NCBI GenBank assembly: GCA_027365385.1
Contig: DAHXNN010000215.1
Span: 1-36,262, forward strand
Reading direction: 5' to 3'
From: Acidimicrobiaceae bacterium
GTDB lineage: Bacteria > Actinomycetota > Acidimicrobiia > Acidimicrobiales > Bog-793
DNA: 36,262 nt
Position 1 is the stretch's first letter; each line of letters begins with the position of its first letter. The notes beneath the pieces were generated by a model that saw only the letters and a program-made list of their open reading frames with translations, had not been told where the DNA came from and searched no databases. The position numbers and the translations under genes are program-made. Shown here piece after piece: positions 18,689-28,244 of the stretch.

Positions 18689-19538
18689 TTCCCCTACGAC
18701 GCGCGTCGCCGTCCTCGGGGCAGCAGGGCGCATGGGCCGAGCGGTGTGTGCCGCGGTGAGCGCCGAGGAGGACCTCGAGCTCGTGGCAGCCGTCGACCCG
18801 TTGGCGGCGGGGGAGATGCTCGGTGCAGTCGTCCCAGGCCTTTCGGCGAGCCGACGTGCGGCGGGCACGGTGGACGCCGGCTCGCTCGTGATCTACGGCG
18901 GGGTCGAGGAGATCGCAGACGACGCACCCGACGTCCTCGTCGACTTCACGAGGGCGGCGGTCTGCGTACCCGCCCTCGAATGGTGCGCACGACATGGTGT
19001 CCACGCCGTGTCGGGCACGACGGGCGTCGCAGGCGAGCAGATCGCACAGCTGCGCGAGCGGTTCGCCGCGCCGGGCTCGCCCAATTGCATCCTCGCCTCG
19101 AACTTCGCGATCACGGCCGTCGTCCTTCTCCGCCTCGTCGAGATCGCGGCGGCGTACCTCGACGCCGCGGAGATCGTCGAGCTGCACCACGACGCCAAGC
19201 TGGACGCTCCGTCGGGGACCGCCCTCGAGACCGCTCGTCGCATCGCAGCGGTGCGCGAGGCGTCCGGCGTGGCACCCCGGCCGGAGCGGACCACGAGCGA
19301 GCTGCTCCCCGGCGTGCGTGGCGGCGTCGCCGCTGGAGGCATCCACGTCCACGCGATCCGTCTCCCCGGCCTCGTCGCCCACGAGGAGGTCGTCTTCGGC
19401 GCGCTCGGCCAGTCGCTCACGATCCGCCAGGACTCCTACGACCGCACCTCGTTCATGCCGGGCGTCCTCGTCGCAGTGCGCAAGGTTGCCGGCCTGCCCG
19501 GGCTCACGGTCGGGCTCGGAGACGTCCTCGGGCTGTGA
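18675..19538 (+). CDS. dapB: 4-hydroxy-tetrahydrodipicolinate reductase; probable CTG start
   Basis: TRVAVLGAAGRMGRAVCAAV, VSGTTG, SNFAI, ELHHDAKLDAPSGTAL. GGAGGAG at 18661-18667 lies 7 nt before CTG 18675; nearest upstream conventional start is GTG 18621. Confidence 0.92.
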   Translation: MSSADSPTTRVAVLGAAGRMGRAVCAAVSAEEDLELVAAVDPLAAGEMLGAVVPGLSASRRAAGTVDAGSLVIYGGVEEIADDAPDVLVDFTRAAVCVPALEWCARHGVHAVSGTTGVAGEQIAQLRERFAAPGSPNCILASNFAITAVVLLRLVEIAAAYLDAAEIVELHHDAKLDAPSGTALETARRIAAVREASGVAPRPERTTSELLPGVRGGVAAGGIHVHAIRLPGLVAHEEVVFGALGQSLTIRQDSYDRTSFMPGVLVAVRKVAGLPGLTVGLGDVLGL

Positions 19539-19599
19539 CGCGAAAAGGCTCCGCATCTCCCGGCGAGCTGCACCGGGGAAGCGGGGCCCTTCCTCTGCT

Positions 19600-19818
19600 T
19601 CAGGACTTCGCGACGTCGAGCCGGTGCGCCGTCGACACCAGCGCGGCACCAGCGAGCGAGGCGAACGCGAGCTCCGCGACGCCGGTCAGGTTCTCCACCT
19701 TCGCGAAGTCCTTGTCGACGATCTCGACGAGCTGCGCCCGACTCGCCCGCATCGCGTCCGCATGGATGTCGTCGGACTGCTCGAGGAGCTGCCCGAGACC
19801 GTGCTCGTCGTAGTCCAT
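19600..19818 (-). CDS. Small hypothetical protein (72 aa)
   Basis: MDYDEHGLGQLLEQSDDIHADAMRASRAQLVEIVDKDFAKVENLTGVAELAFASLAGAALVSTAHRLDVAKS; purine-rich GAGAGGGAGAAG upstream of ATG; no family recognised. Confidence 0.6.
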   Translation of the reverse strand: MDYDEHGLGQLLEQSDDIHADAMRASRAQLVEIVDKDFAKVENLTGVAELAFASLAGAALVSTAHRLDVAKS

Positions 19819-19964
19819 CTGCTTCTCCCTCTCTCGGTGCGTGACGACAGTGCTTCGGAGCACGGTGCCGGAGTGGATGAGGCCGCGCCGAGAGCCGCTC
19901 CGGCGCGCATGGCCCCGGCACCGCCGCACGGGCGTGCTGGTAGCGTCTGGATGTGGAGAGCACC

Positions 19965-20891
19965 ATGTCGGACCCCCCCTTCGGACGCACCATCACGGCG
20001 ATGGTGACGCCGTTCACCGCTAGCGGTGAGCTCGACCTCGCTGGCGCTGAGAGACTTGCGACGTACCTCGTCGAGCAGGGAAACGACGGGCTCGTGCTCT
20101 CCGGCTCGACGGGCGAGGCCTCGACCCTTACCGACGACGAGCGAGTGGCGCTCTGGCGTGCCGTCGTCAGTGCCGTCCGCGTCCCGGTCATCGCAGGAGC
20201 GACGTCCAACGACACAGCGCACTCGGTCGAGCTCGTGCAGCGTGCGGAGAAGGCTGGTGTGGCGGGCGTGCTCGCCGTGACGCCCTACTACAGCCGACCT
20301 TCTCAGGCTGGCATCGCAGCGCACTTCCGGGCCGTCGCCAGTGCGACCTCGCTCCCGGTCGTTCTCTACGACATCCCCGTGCGCACCGGACGCAGGATCT
20401 CCCGTGGCACGATGCTGCGCCTCGCCGAGGAGGTGGCCAACGTCGTCGCCGTCAAGGACGCGTCTGGCGACCCGGCGTCGACGGCGCGCCTGCTCGCCGA
20501 GGCGCCGGACGGCTTTTGCTGCTACGCCGGCGACGACGCCCTCACCTTGCCGTTGCTCGCCATCGGCGCGGTCGGCCTCATCGGCGTGGCGACCCACTGG
20601 TGCGCACCCGAGTGTGGCGAGATGATCCGACGGTTTCTCGCCGGCGACGTGGTAGGGGCACGGGAGGTGAACGCGGCGCTCGTCGAGAGCTTCGCGTTCG
20701 AGACGAGTGACGACACACCTAACCCGTTGCCGGCCAAGGCTGTGCTCCGAGTCCTCGGACTGCCGGCCGGCGAGTGCCGCCTACCGCTCGGCGAGGCGCC
20801 GGACGGCCTCGAGGGCGCGGCGAGGTCGGTCCTCGCGCGGCTCGACGCCTGGCGGCGCCAGCGGACCGACTCAGCACCGACGAGAGCTTGA
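19965..20891 (+). CDS. dapA: 4-hydroxy-tetrahydrodipicolinate synthase
   Basis: GRTITAMVTPFTASGELDLAG, LVLSGSTGEASTLTDDER, VTPYYSRPSQAGI, VVLYDIPVRTG, VVAVKDASGD. Confidence 0.95.
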   Translation: MSDPPFGRTITAMVTPFTASGELDLAGAERLATYLVEQGNDGLVLSGSTGEASTLTDDERVALWRAVVSAVRVPVIAGATSNDTAHSVELVQRAEKAGVAGVLAVTPYYSRPSQAGIAAHFRAVASATSLPVVLYDIPVRTGRRISRGTMLRLAEEVANVVAVKDASGDPASTARLLAEAPDGFCCYAGDDALTLPLLAIGAVGLIGVATHWCAPECGEMIRRFLAGDVVGAREVNAALVESFAFETSDDTPNPLPAKAVLRVLGLPAGECRLPLGEAPDGLEGAARSVLARLDAWRRQRTDSAPTRA

Positions 20892-20899
20892 GGATCGAC

Positions 20900-22561
20900 A
20901 TGGCAGAAGACGTACGCATCGTGTTCCTCGGCGGGCTCGGCGAGATCGGGCGCAACTGCGCTGTGGTCGAGCACTCGGGCCGCATGATGGTGCTCGACTG
21001 CGGCATCATGTTCCCCGATCCTGAGATGCCCGGGGTCGATCTCGTGTTGCCGGACTTCTCGTACCTGCGCGAGAACGCGGATCGTGTCGAGGGCATCATC
21101 CTCACCCACGGTCACGAGGACCATATCGGGGGTCTCGGCTACCTCCTCGGTGTCGTCGACGCGCCGGTCTTCGGCTCCGCGCTGTCGCTCGGGCTCGCAC
21201 GCTCGCGCGTCGAGGACGCGGGGCTCGGCGCCAAGGCGCGGCTCGTCACCGTCACCGACGGCGAGCGCAGGAGGATCGGGCCGTTCGACGTCGAGTTCAT
21301 CCCCGTCACGCACTCGGTCCCGCACGGGTTCGCCACCGCCTTCCACACGCCGCAGGGCGTGGTGCTGCACTCCGGCGACTTCAAGCTCGACATGACGCCG
21401 GTGGACGGGCGGCGGACGGATCTCGCGCGGATCGGCGCGCTCGCCGACGGCGAGAGCATCCGGCTGCTCCTCGCGGACTCGACGAACGCCGAGGAGCCCG
21501 GGCACACCCGTTCGGAGAGCTCCGTCGGCGAGACGTTGCGCCAGATCTTCTCGGAGAAGTCCGGGCGCAGGATCATCGTCGCGTGCTTCGCGAGCCATAT
21601 CCATCGGATCCAGCAGCTTGCCGACGCGGCGATCTTGCACCAGCGCAAGATCGCTCTCCTTGGTCGGTCGATGATCCGCAACGTGACCCTTGCCCGCGAG
21701 CTCGGGCTGCTCACCATCCCCGAGGACTCGCTCGTCGACGTCGAACGTGTCGACGACCTCGCGTCGGGCCAGGTGTGCGTCATCTCGACCGGGTCGCAGG
21801 GTGAGCCGATGTCCGCGCTCACATTGCTCGCATCCGGCGAGAACCGGAGGTTGGCCGTGAGCGACGGGGACGTCGTCGTGCTCAGCTCCCATGCGATACC
21901 TGGCAACGAGTGGGCGGTCGCGAAGGTGATGGACGGTCTCGCCCGCCGGGGCGCCGAGGTCGTCCACTCGGGGATCGCGCATGTCCACGAGAGCGGGCAC
22001 GCGAAGCAGGGAGAGCTGGCGACCTTGCATGCTGTGGCGAGGCCGCGCAGCTTCGTGCCCGTCCACGGCGAGTACCGCCACCTTCTCCGCCACGCGCGCC
22101 TCGCGATCGAGATGGGTGCCGACGAGCACGAGGTGCTCCTCTGCGAGGACGGCGACGCGATCCGGCTCAGCGACGAAGGGATCGACTTCGACGGCGAAGT
22201 GCCCGCGGGCTACCTCTACGTCGACGGCATCGTGGGCGACATCGGGACGGGTGTGCTGCGTGACCGCCGCGTCCTCGCGGAGGAGGGAGTCGTCGTCGTC
22301 GTCCTCGCCGTCGACAGCAAGTCGGGCGAGATCCTCACCGGTCCCGAGATCATCACGAGGGGCTGGGTGCACGCGCCCGAGGCCGAGGAGCTGATCGAGG
22401 ACGCGCGTGCGGTGGTGGTCAAGGCAGTGGGCGAGGCAGTGCGTGCCGGCTCGTTCGACGCCGATACCCTCCGCCGCGCGACGCGACGCGCCCTCGGCAA
22501 GCTCGTGAGCGACCGCACCCGACGGCGGCCCATGATCGTGCCCGTCGTCATGGAGGCATGA
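20900..22561 (+). CDS. rnj: Ribonuclease J (metallo-beta-lactamase/beta-CASP)
   Basis: IVFLGGLGEIGRNCAVVEHSGRMMVLDCGIMFPD, LTHGHEDHIGGL, HSGDFKLD, ADSTNAEEPGHTRSE, STGSQGEPMSAL, VHGEYRHL. Confidence 0.95.
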   Translation: MAEDVRIVFLGGLGEIGRNCAVVEHSGRMMVLDCGIMFPDPEMPGVDLVLPDFSYLRENADRVEGIILTHGHEDHIGGLGYLLGVVDAPVFGSALSLGLARSRVEDAGLGAKARLVTVTDGERRRIGPFDVEFIPVTHSVPHGFATAFHTPQGVVLHSGDFKLDMTPVDGRRTDLARIGALADGESIRLLLADSTNAEEPGHTRSESSVGETLRQIFSEKSGRRIIVACFASHIHRIQQLADAAILHQRKIALLGRSMIRNVTLARELGLLTIPEDSLVDVERVDDLASGQVCVISTGSQGEPMSALTLLASGENRRLAVSDGDVVVLSSHAIPGNEWAVAKVMDGLARRGAEVVHSGIAHVHESGHAKQGELATLHAVARPRSFVPVHGEYRHLLRHARLAIEMGADEHEVLLCEDGDAIRLSDEGIDFDGEVPAGYLYVDGIVGDIGTGVLRDRRVLAEEGVVVVVLAVDSKSGEILTGPEIITRGWVHAPEAEELIEDARAVVVKAVGEAVRAGSFDADTLRRATRRALGKLVSDRTRRRPMIVPVVMEA

Positions 22562-22604
22562 GCCTCCGACCCCGTCGTCGGTGACGTGGTGCCCCGGTGC
22601 CTGA

Positions 22605-25403
22605 TTGTCACGGGTGGCCGGTGGTGCTGGTGTTAGCGTTGTTGACATTGTGGCAACGACACGGGGGGCCGACGCGACGGCTGGGAGGAGCACGCGGTCC
22701 CAGCCAAGTCCCTCCCCGCGTGGCGCCGCACAGCACAAGGGCAAGGCGAGCCACAAGGACAAGGCTCCGGCCCGTCGTTCCTCCCCGGCCCCTGGCCCCC
22801 GGCGTGCGGTCGCGCCCGCCCGCCCGCCGGCCAGCCGCCGGATCGCAATACTCGTCGCCCGCCAGCCCGACGAGTTGTGGGGTTGGCTGCTCGTCGTCCT
22901 CGGTCTCCTCCTCGTGCTCGGCGTCCACGCGGACGTCCTCGGCCTGGCCGGCCACTATCTCCGTCGCTACGGAGCCGCCGTGCTCGGCTGGGGCCTCGAC
23001 GTCCTCCCGCTCGGACTGGTGGCGGTCGGTGCCTCGCTTGTCGCGGGCAAGGCGCGCCGGGGCGTCGCCGGCGCGCTCGTCGCCCTCTCTCTACTAGCCG
23101 TCTGCGGTGCCGGGCTCGGCGACCTCGCGGGGGGTCTCCCACGAGTCGGTGCCGGAGCGCACCGCCTCGGTGGGGCCGGAGGCGTCGTCGGTGCGTCGAT
23201 CGGTGACGGCCTCCATGTCCTTCTCGGGACCGCGGGTGCTGCAGTGCTGCTCGCCGGGATCGCGTTCGTCGCCGGGTGCGTGGCGATTGGCCTACCGGTG
23301 CGCTCCGCTCTCGTAGGGATCGGACGTGGCGTGCGGCATGCGGCGCGAGCTGCGCGGGCGCTATGGACGGGCGAGGGCCCGGCAGGGGTGTCGGCCGTCC
23401 CCGGCGCGGGTGCCACCGCCGTCGGCACGGTGAGCGTCGCTCCACCCAACGGCGATGCCGGCACTGGAGCTGGTCGGAGCCTCGAGTACGGATCGGCCTT
23501 CCTCGCAGACGCGGGGGCCGGGGCAGCCGGTGGAGCGGACCTCCGCGGCTCCTCGCCCGCCGGGACCGGTGCGCTGCCTGGCGACGCGGAGGACTCGTCG
23601 GATGCCGATGCAGGCCCGCGACCGGCGGTCGACCAGAGCGAGGGTGCTCGAGTCGCGCCGGGCGAGGCGCCCCCGTCCACGCCGAGACGCCCTGGCCGTC
23701 CGACGCGACAGGGGGCAGCCCAGGCAGGGACGGCGGACCCGCATGCCGAGGGCGACACCGACCTGGCGGGAGAGCAGCTCAGCCTCGGTGTGGTCCGGCC
23801 GCCCGGCCCGTGGCGCCTCCCCTCGAGCCGCCTGTTGGAACGAACCAAGGAGCAGGACCTCGACCGTCGTGCCGTCGAGGAGCGTGGCAAGGTCCTCGAG
23901 CGCGCGCTCGCCGCACACGGCGTCGAGACGCATCTGGTGGGCTTCACGGTCGGCCCGACGGTGACCCGCTTCGAGCTCGAGCTGGGCGCGGGGGTCAAGG
24001 TCGCCCGTGTGACGAACCTCGCGAAGGACATCGCCTACGCGATGGCTTCGCCCGACGTCCGCATCCTCGCCCCGATCCCGGGACGCTCGGCGATCGGCGT
24101 CGAGGTGCCGAACGTCGACCGTCAGCTCGTCACGCTCGGCGACGTGCTCGCCTCTCCCGAGGCACGCCGGGCAGTGCATCCCCTCGAGGTCGGCCTCGGC
24201 CGGGACATCGCCGGCCGCGCCGTCATGGCCAACCTCGCGGAGATGCCGCACCTGCTGATAGCGGGAGCGACAGGCGCAGGCAAGTCGTCCTGCATCAACT
24301 CCATCATCACGTCGGTGCTCATGCGCTCGACACCCGACGAGGTCCGGATGATCCTCGTCGACCCGAAGAGAGTCGAGCTCGGCCAGTACAACGGCCTGCC
24401 GCACCTGCTCACGCAGGTTGTCGTCAATCCGAAGCGTGCCGCCAACGCGCTCAGCTGGGCAGTCACGGAGATGGAGCGCCGCTACGACCTGCTCGCCGAG
24501 GCCGGGATGCGTGACGTCACCGGATACAACGCCGCCGTCGACAGGGGGGACTTCAACGAGGGACCGTTCGACCCCGGCCTCGGACCGCTCGAATCCCGCT
24601 CCCCCACTGCCACCGACGGCGACGGCGACGCCACCGACGGCGACGCCACCGACGGCGACGGCACCGACGGCGACGGCACGATGGAGGCAGGCTCGGACCA
24701 CGGCGGTGCGATGCGTGACGGTGCGCCGAGCCGGTTCCAGCGGCTCCCGTTCATCCTGATCGTCGTCGACGAGCTGAACGACCTGATGATGGTGGCTGCC
24801 CGTGACGTCGAGGAGTCGATCTGCCGCATCGCGCAGATGGCCCGTGCTGTCGGCATCCACCTGGTCATCGCCACGCAGCGCCCGTCGGTCGACGTCATCA
24901 CCGGGGTCATCAAGGCGAACGTGCCGTCACGGCTCGCCTTCTCCGTCTCCTCGCTCGCCGACTCACGAGTGATCCTCGACCAGCCCGGCGCCGAGCGCCT
25001 CGTCGGGCGCGGCGACCTCCTCTTGCTCACCGCGTCGTCGAGCGTTCCCCGCCGGATCCAGGGCCCCTGGGTGAGCGAGGAGGAGGTGCGCTCGGTCGTC
25101 GGGCATTGGCGCAGGTTGAGCGCGCCGGCCTACGTCGAGGGCGTCGTTGGTGACGATTCGGCGCCGGGCACCAGCCACTCCGGCCTCGGCGACGACGACG
25201 AGCTCCTCCACCAGGCCATGGAGCTCGTCGTGCGCTCGCAGCTAGGCTCCACCTCCATGTTGCAGCGCAAGCTCCGCGTCGGCTTCGCGCGCGCCGGGCG
25301 CCTCATGGACCTGCTCGAGCAGCGCGGAGTCGTGGGCCCGTCGGAGGGTTCGAAGGCTCGGGCAGTGCTCATGACCCCCGACGAGCTTGACGAAGCCGGC
25401 TGA
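22605..25403 (+). CDS. ftsK: DNA translocase FtsK/SpoIIIE (start uncertain; GTG 22650 also possible)
   Basis: N-terminal TM segments; HLLIAGATGAGKSSCINSII Walker A; ILIVVDELNDLMM Walker B; IATQRPSVDVITGVIKANVPSRLAF; C-terminal gamma domain ELVVRSQLGSTSMLQRKLRVGFARAGRLMDLLEQRGVVGP. Confidence 0.95.
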   Translation: MSRVAGGAGVSVVDIVATTRGADATAGRSTRSQPSPSPRGAAQHKGKASHKDKAPARRSSPAPGPRRAVAPARPPASRRIAILVARQPDELWGWLLVVLGLLLVLGVHADVLGLAGHYLRRYGAAVLGWGLDVLPLGLVAVGASLVAGKARRGVAGALVALSLLAVCGAGLGDLAGGLPRVGAGAHRLGGAGGVVGASIGDGLHVLLGTAGAAVLLAGIAFVAGCVAIGLPVRSALVGIGRGVRHAARAARALWTGEGPAGVSAVPGAGATAVGTVSVAPPNGDAGTGAGRSLEYGSAFLADAGAGAAGGADLRGSSPAGTGALPGDAEDSSDADAGPRPAVDQSEGARVAPGEAPPSTPRRPGRPTRQGAAQAGTADPHAEGDTDLAGEQLSLGVVRPPGPWRLPSSRLLERTKEQDLDRRAVEERGKVLERALAAHGVETHLVGFTVGPTVTRFELELGAGVKVARVTNLAKDIAYAMASPDVRILAPIPGRSAIGVEVPNVDRQLVTLGDVLASPEARRAVHPLEVGLGRDIAGRAVMANLAEMPHLLIAGATGAGKSSCINSIITSVLMRSTPDEVRMILVDPKRVELGQYNGLPHLLTQVVVNPKRAANALSWAVTEMERRYDLLAEAGMRDVTGYNAAVDRGDFNEGPFDPGLGPLESRSPTATDGDGDATDGDATDGDGTDGDGTMEAGSDHGGAMRDGAPSRFQRLPFILIVVDELNDLMMVAARDVEESICRIAQMARAVGIHLVIATQRPSVDVITGVIKANVPSRLAFSVSSLADSRVILDQPGAERLVGRGDLLLLTASSSVPRRIQGPWVSEEEVRSVVGHWRRLSAPAYVEGVVGDDSAPGTSHSGLGDDDELLHQAMELVVRSQLGSTSMLQRKLRVGFARAGRLMDLLEQRGVVGPSEGSKARAVLMTPDELDEAG
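24609..24679 (+). repeat. Imperfect tandem repeat (GCCACCGACGGCGAC-like) in ftsK encoding a TDGD(G/A)-rich insertion
   Basis: gccaccgacggcgacggcgacgccaccgacggcgacgccaccgacggcgacggcaccgacggcgacggc, encoding ATDGDGDATDGDATDGDGTDGDG. Confidence 0.9.
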
Positions 25404-26811
25404 CCGCTCCGGGCGCACGTTGTCAGGGTCTGGCGCGTCCCTCGTCGGAGAGGCCGGGCTTGCCGGCGGATCCGGCGGCCTGCGCACCGGATCACGGCGC
25501 ACCGACCTCGACGCGGACGTTCGGCGGCGCATCGATTCCCGCCGCCGCCACCGGCGGGCGCAAGTGCGCCGCCGCCGACTGGTCCTCGCGTCCGCGGTCG
25601 CACTGCTCTGCCTCGGCGGCTACGTCACCTTCGGCCAAGGCGGCGGCGCGGCGGCGCGGGACGTGTCGAGCCAGGAGCTGCTCCCGCCGCCGCGCCTGAC
25701 CGCGTTCGTGGCAGGCCGCGAGGTCGTGCCCGGCCACCTCACCGACCACCTGCCGTGGCCGGTGGTCGGACAGGGTGCCGTCGCGGTGCTCGGCTCCGGA
25801 CTCGTCGCGCGCTCGCCCGGAGAGCGTGAGGTGCCGATCGCAAGTCTCACGAAGATGATGACAGCGCTCGTCGTGCTCGACGACCGCCCGCTGTCCCTCG
25901 GGCAGCAGGGTCCGTCGATCCGCATGACCCGCGCCGACGCCGTGGCCTGGGTGGCTGACTCGCAGGCGGGAGACAGCACGCTTCCGGTCCAGGCGGGGGA
26001 GGTCCTCACGGAGTACCAGCTCCTCGAGGGCCTTCTCATCCCGTCGGGCGACAACATCGCCACCTTGCTCGCGCGCTGGGACGCAGGGAGCGTCCGAGCG
26101 TTCGTCGCGAAGATGAACGCCGAGGCGCGCCTGCTCGGGCTCGACCATACGCACTACGCGGACGCGAGCGGGCTCGATCCCGGGTCACGGAGCACTGCTG
26201 CGGACCAGGCTGTGCTCGCTTCCGAGCTCATGCGCGATCCCGTCGTGCGACGGATCGTCGCGTACCCGAGCCTTCCGTTCCCGGTCGCCGGGACCATCTG
26301 GAACTACAATCCCGCGCTCGGGACCGACGGCATCGTGGGGGTGAAGTCCGGCTTCACGGGTCAGGCGGCAGGTTGCCTCGTGGCAGCTGCCTACCGTGAC
26401 ATCGGAGGGCGGAGCGTGCTCGTCGTGACCTCCGCCCTCGGTCAACCGCTCGGGCTCGGCCAGGCCGCACAAGCGGACGAGGCTCTCCTCGCGAGCGCGA
26501 GCGCGAGCCTCGTCCGTTACCGGATCCTTCCGGCCGGCGGGCAGGTCGGCACCGCACGCTTCGCCTGGAGCGGCTCGGCGGTGCCGGTCGACGCGCCCGA
26601 GCTGCCGACGTCGGTCGTCACCTTCCCTGGAAGCGTCGTGACGACGCGGCTCGCTCCGAGCCCGACTGCGATCACCGCGGCCAGCCCCGAGCGGAGCGTG
26701 CCCGTCGGATCGGTCGAGGTGGTGTCCTCCGGTGGTCTCGACCTCGCCGTGCCGGTGACCGCGCAGTCGTTGCCACCGGTGCCGGCCGGCTGGTCGCCGG
26801 CCACGGGCTAG
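25387..26811 (+). CDS. D-alanyl-D-alanine carboxypeptidase, peptidase S11 (PBP5/6-like)
   Basis: SLTKMM (SxxK), SGDN (SxN), KSGFT (KTG-like); TM segment near N-terminus; TTG start overlaps the ftsK 3' end. Confidence 0.9.
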   Translation: MTKPADRSGRTLSGSGASLVGEAGLAGGSGGLRTGSRRTDLDADVRRRIDSRRRHRRAQVRRRRLVLASAVALLCLGGYVTFGQGGGAAARDVSSQELLPPPRLTAFVAGREVVPGHLTDHLPWPVVGQGAVAVLGSGLVARSPGEREVPIASLTKMMTALVVLDDRPLSLGQQGPSIRMTRADAVAWVADSQAGDSTLPVQAGEVLTEYQLLEGLLIPSGDNIATLLARWDAGSVRAFVAKMNAEARLLGLDHTHYADASGLDPGSRSTAADQAVLASELMRDPVVRRIVAYPSLPFPVAGTIWNYNPALGTDGIVGVKSGFTGQAAGCLVAAAYRDIGGRSVLVVTSALGQPLGLGQAAQADEALLASASASLVRYRILPAGGQVGTARFAWSGSAVPVDAPELPTSVVTFPGSVVTTRLAPSPTAITAASPERSVPVGSVEVVSSGGLDLAVPVTAQSLPPVPAGWSPATG

Positions 26812-26817
26812 CTGGTC

Positions 26818-27669
26818 GTGCGCGCGCGCGTCCCGGCCTCGACGTCCAACCTCGGTCCGGGCTTCGACGTCCTCGGTCTCGCGCTCGGCCTGTACGTCGA
26901 GGTCGAGATCACCGATGCTCCCCGTCTCGACCTGCGGAGCACGGGCGAAGGTGCCGAGCTCGCCCAGGATTCGACGCACCTTGCAGCGCGCGTCGCTTCC
27001 CAGATCTGTGGCCATGACCGTCTGGCGATCACCGTGCACTCGTCGATCCCGGTGGGGAGGGGCCTCGGCTCGTCCGCGGCGCTCGCGGTCGCCGCGGCGG
27101 CTGCAGCCGGCTCCGCCGACCCGCTCGCCGTCGCCGCGGCCGTGGACGGCCATGGCGAGAACGCAGCAGCATCGGTGCTCGGTGGCCTCGTTGCCGCGCC
27201 GATCGTCGACGGGAAGCCGGTCGTGCGCCGCCTCCCCCTCGATCCCGGCCTCGGCTTCGTCGTGCTCGTGCCCGACCGCGCCCTGGCGACAGCGCAGGCG
27301 CGCGCCGCGCTGCCCGCCATGGTGCCGTTTCGCGACGCCGTGGCGAACCTCGGCCGGCTCACCCTCCTCCTCGCCGGGCTCGCGGACGCGTCGCTCCTCG
27401 AGCGCGCGGCCGGCGACGACCGTCTTCACCAGGCCGCCCGTGCGCCTCTGTTCCCCGAGGCACCAGAGCTCCTCCGGGCTCTCGAGGAGGCTGGAGCAGT
27501 CGTCGCGTGCTGGTCGGGCGCGGGTCCGAGCCTGCTCGGGATATGCCGGGACCGCGAGAAGGTGCCGTCGGTGCGCGACGCGGGGGAGCGCGCGCTCGAT
27601 CGGGCGGGTGTCCGCGGGCGGGCCGTCGAGCTCGTTCCCGACCTCTGCGGTCTCGTCGTCGAGAGCTGA
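26818..27669 (+). CDS. thrB: Homoserine kinase (GHMP family)
   Basis: VRARVPASTSNLGPGFDVLGLALGLYVEV, IPVGRGLGSSAALAVAAAAAA, VACWSGAGPSLLGI. Confidence 0.93.
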   Translation: MRARVPASTSNLGPGFDVLGLALGLYVEVEITDAPRLDLRSTGEGAELAQDSTHLAARVASQICGHDRLAITVHSSIPVGRGLGSSAALAVAAAAAAGSADPLAVAAAVDGHGENAAASVLGGLVAAPIVDGKPVVRRLPLDPGLGFVVLVPDRALATAQARAALPAMVPFRDAVANLGRLTLLLAGLADASLLERAAGDDRLHQAARAPLFPEAPELLRALEEAGAVVACWSGAGPSLLGICRDREKVPSVRDAGERALDRAGVRGRAVELVPDLCGLVVES

Positions 27670-27673
27670 CCCT

Positions 27674-28178
27674 TCAGCTCTCCGCGGACTCGACTTCGTC
27701 GAGGCCCTGGCTGAGCGTGTTCCACGAGAGCGTGGCGCATTTGATGCGCACGGGGAACTTGACGACGCCGGCCAGTGCGGCGAGCTCGCCGAGCGACGAC
27801 GGGTCGAGGAGGTCGTCGGACCCGTCGTCGTCCTCGCCCTCCTCGCCGTCGCCGTCGGTCCCGAGCTGTGACTCGTGGATCGACATCATCGACTTGAACG
27901 AGCGCACGAGCGTACGGACCTCCGCGACAGTCCGCCCCTTGGCCGCTGCGGACATCATCGAGGCGGACGACTGACTGATCGAGCAGCCCTGACCGGAGAT
28001 CTTGAGATCCGAGACGACGCCGTCCTCGACGTCGAGGTAGACCACGATCTCGTCACCGCAGAGAGGATTGAAGCCCTCGACGCGATGTGCCGGCGGGATC
28101 GGGAGCTCACCGCGATTGCGCGGCGAACGGTAGTGGTCGAGGATGATCTCCCGGTATAGGTCTTCGAGTCCTGCCATG
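27674..28178 (-). CDS. sufU: Fe-S cluster assembly protein SufU (NifU-like)
   Basis: MAGLEDLYREIILDHYRSPRNRGEL, NPLCGDEIVVYLDVEDG, GQGCSISQSSASMM, VRIKCATLSWNTL; next to sufS. Confidence 0.92.
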
Positions 28179-28244
28179 GCTCGTCCTGGTCCTTGTCGTC
28201 GTGGTGGTCGGGTCGTGGAGCGCGGCACCCTCTCGGGGGTGCGG

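Noticed and set aside
19539-19600. Terminator after dapB (CCCGG/CCGGG stem)
   Set aside because: Stem is short with a 9-nt loop and no T-tract; not strong enough to call.
20522-22762. 746-aa minus-strand ORF opposite dapA/rnj
   Set aside because: Antisense of two conserved genes; His/Asp/Arg-rich shadow sequence.
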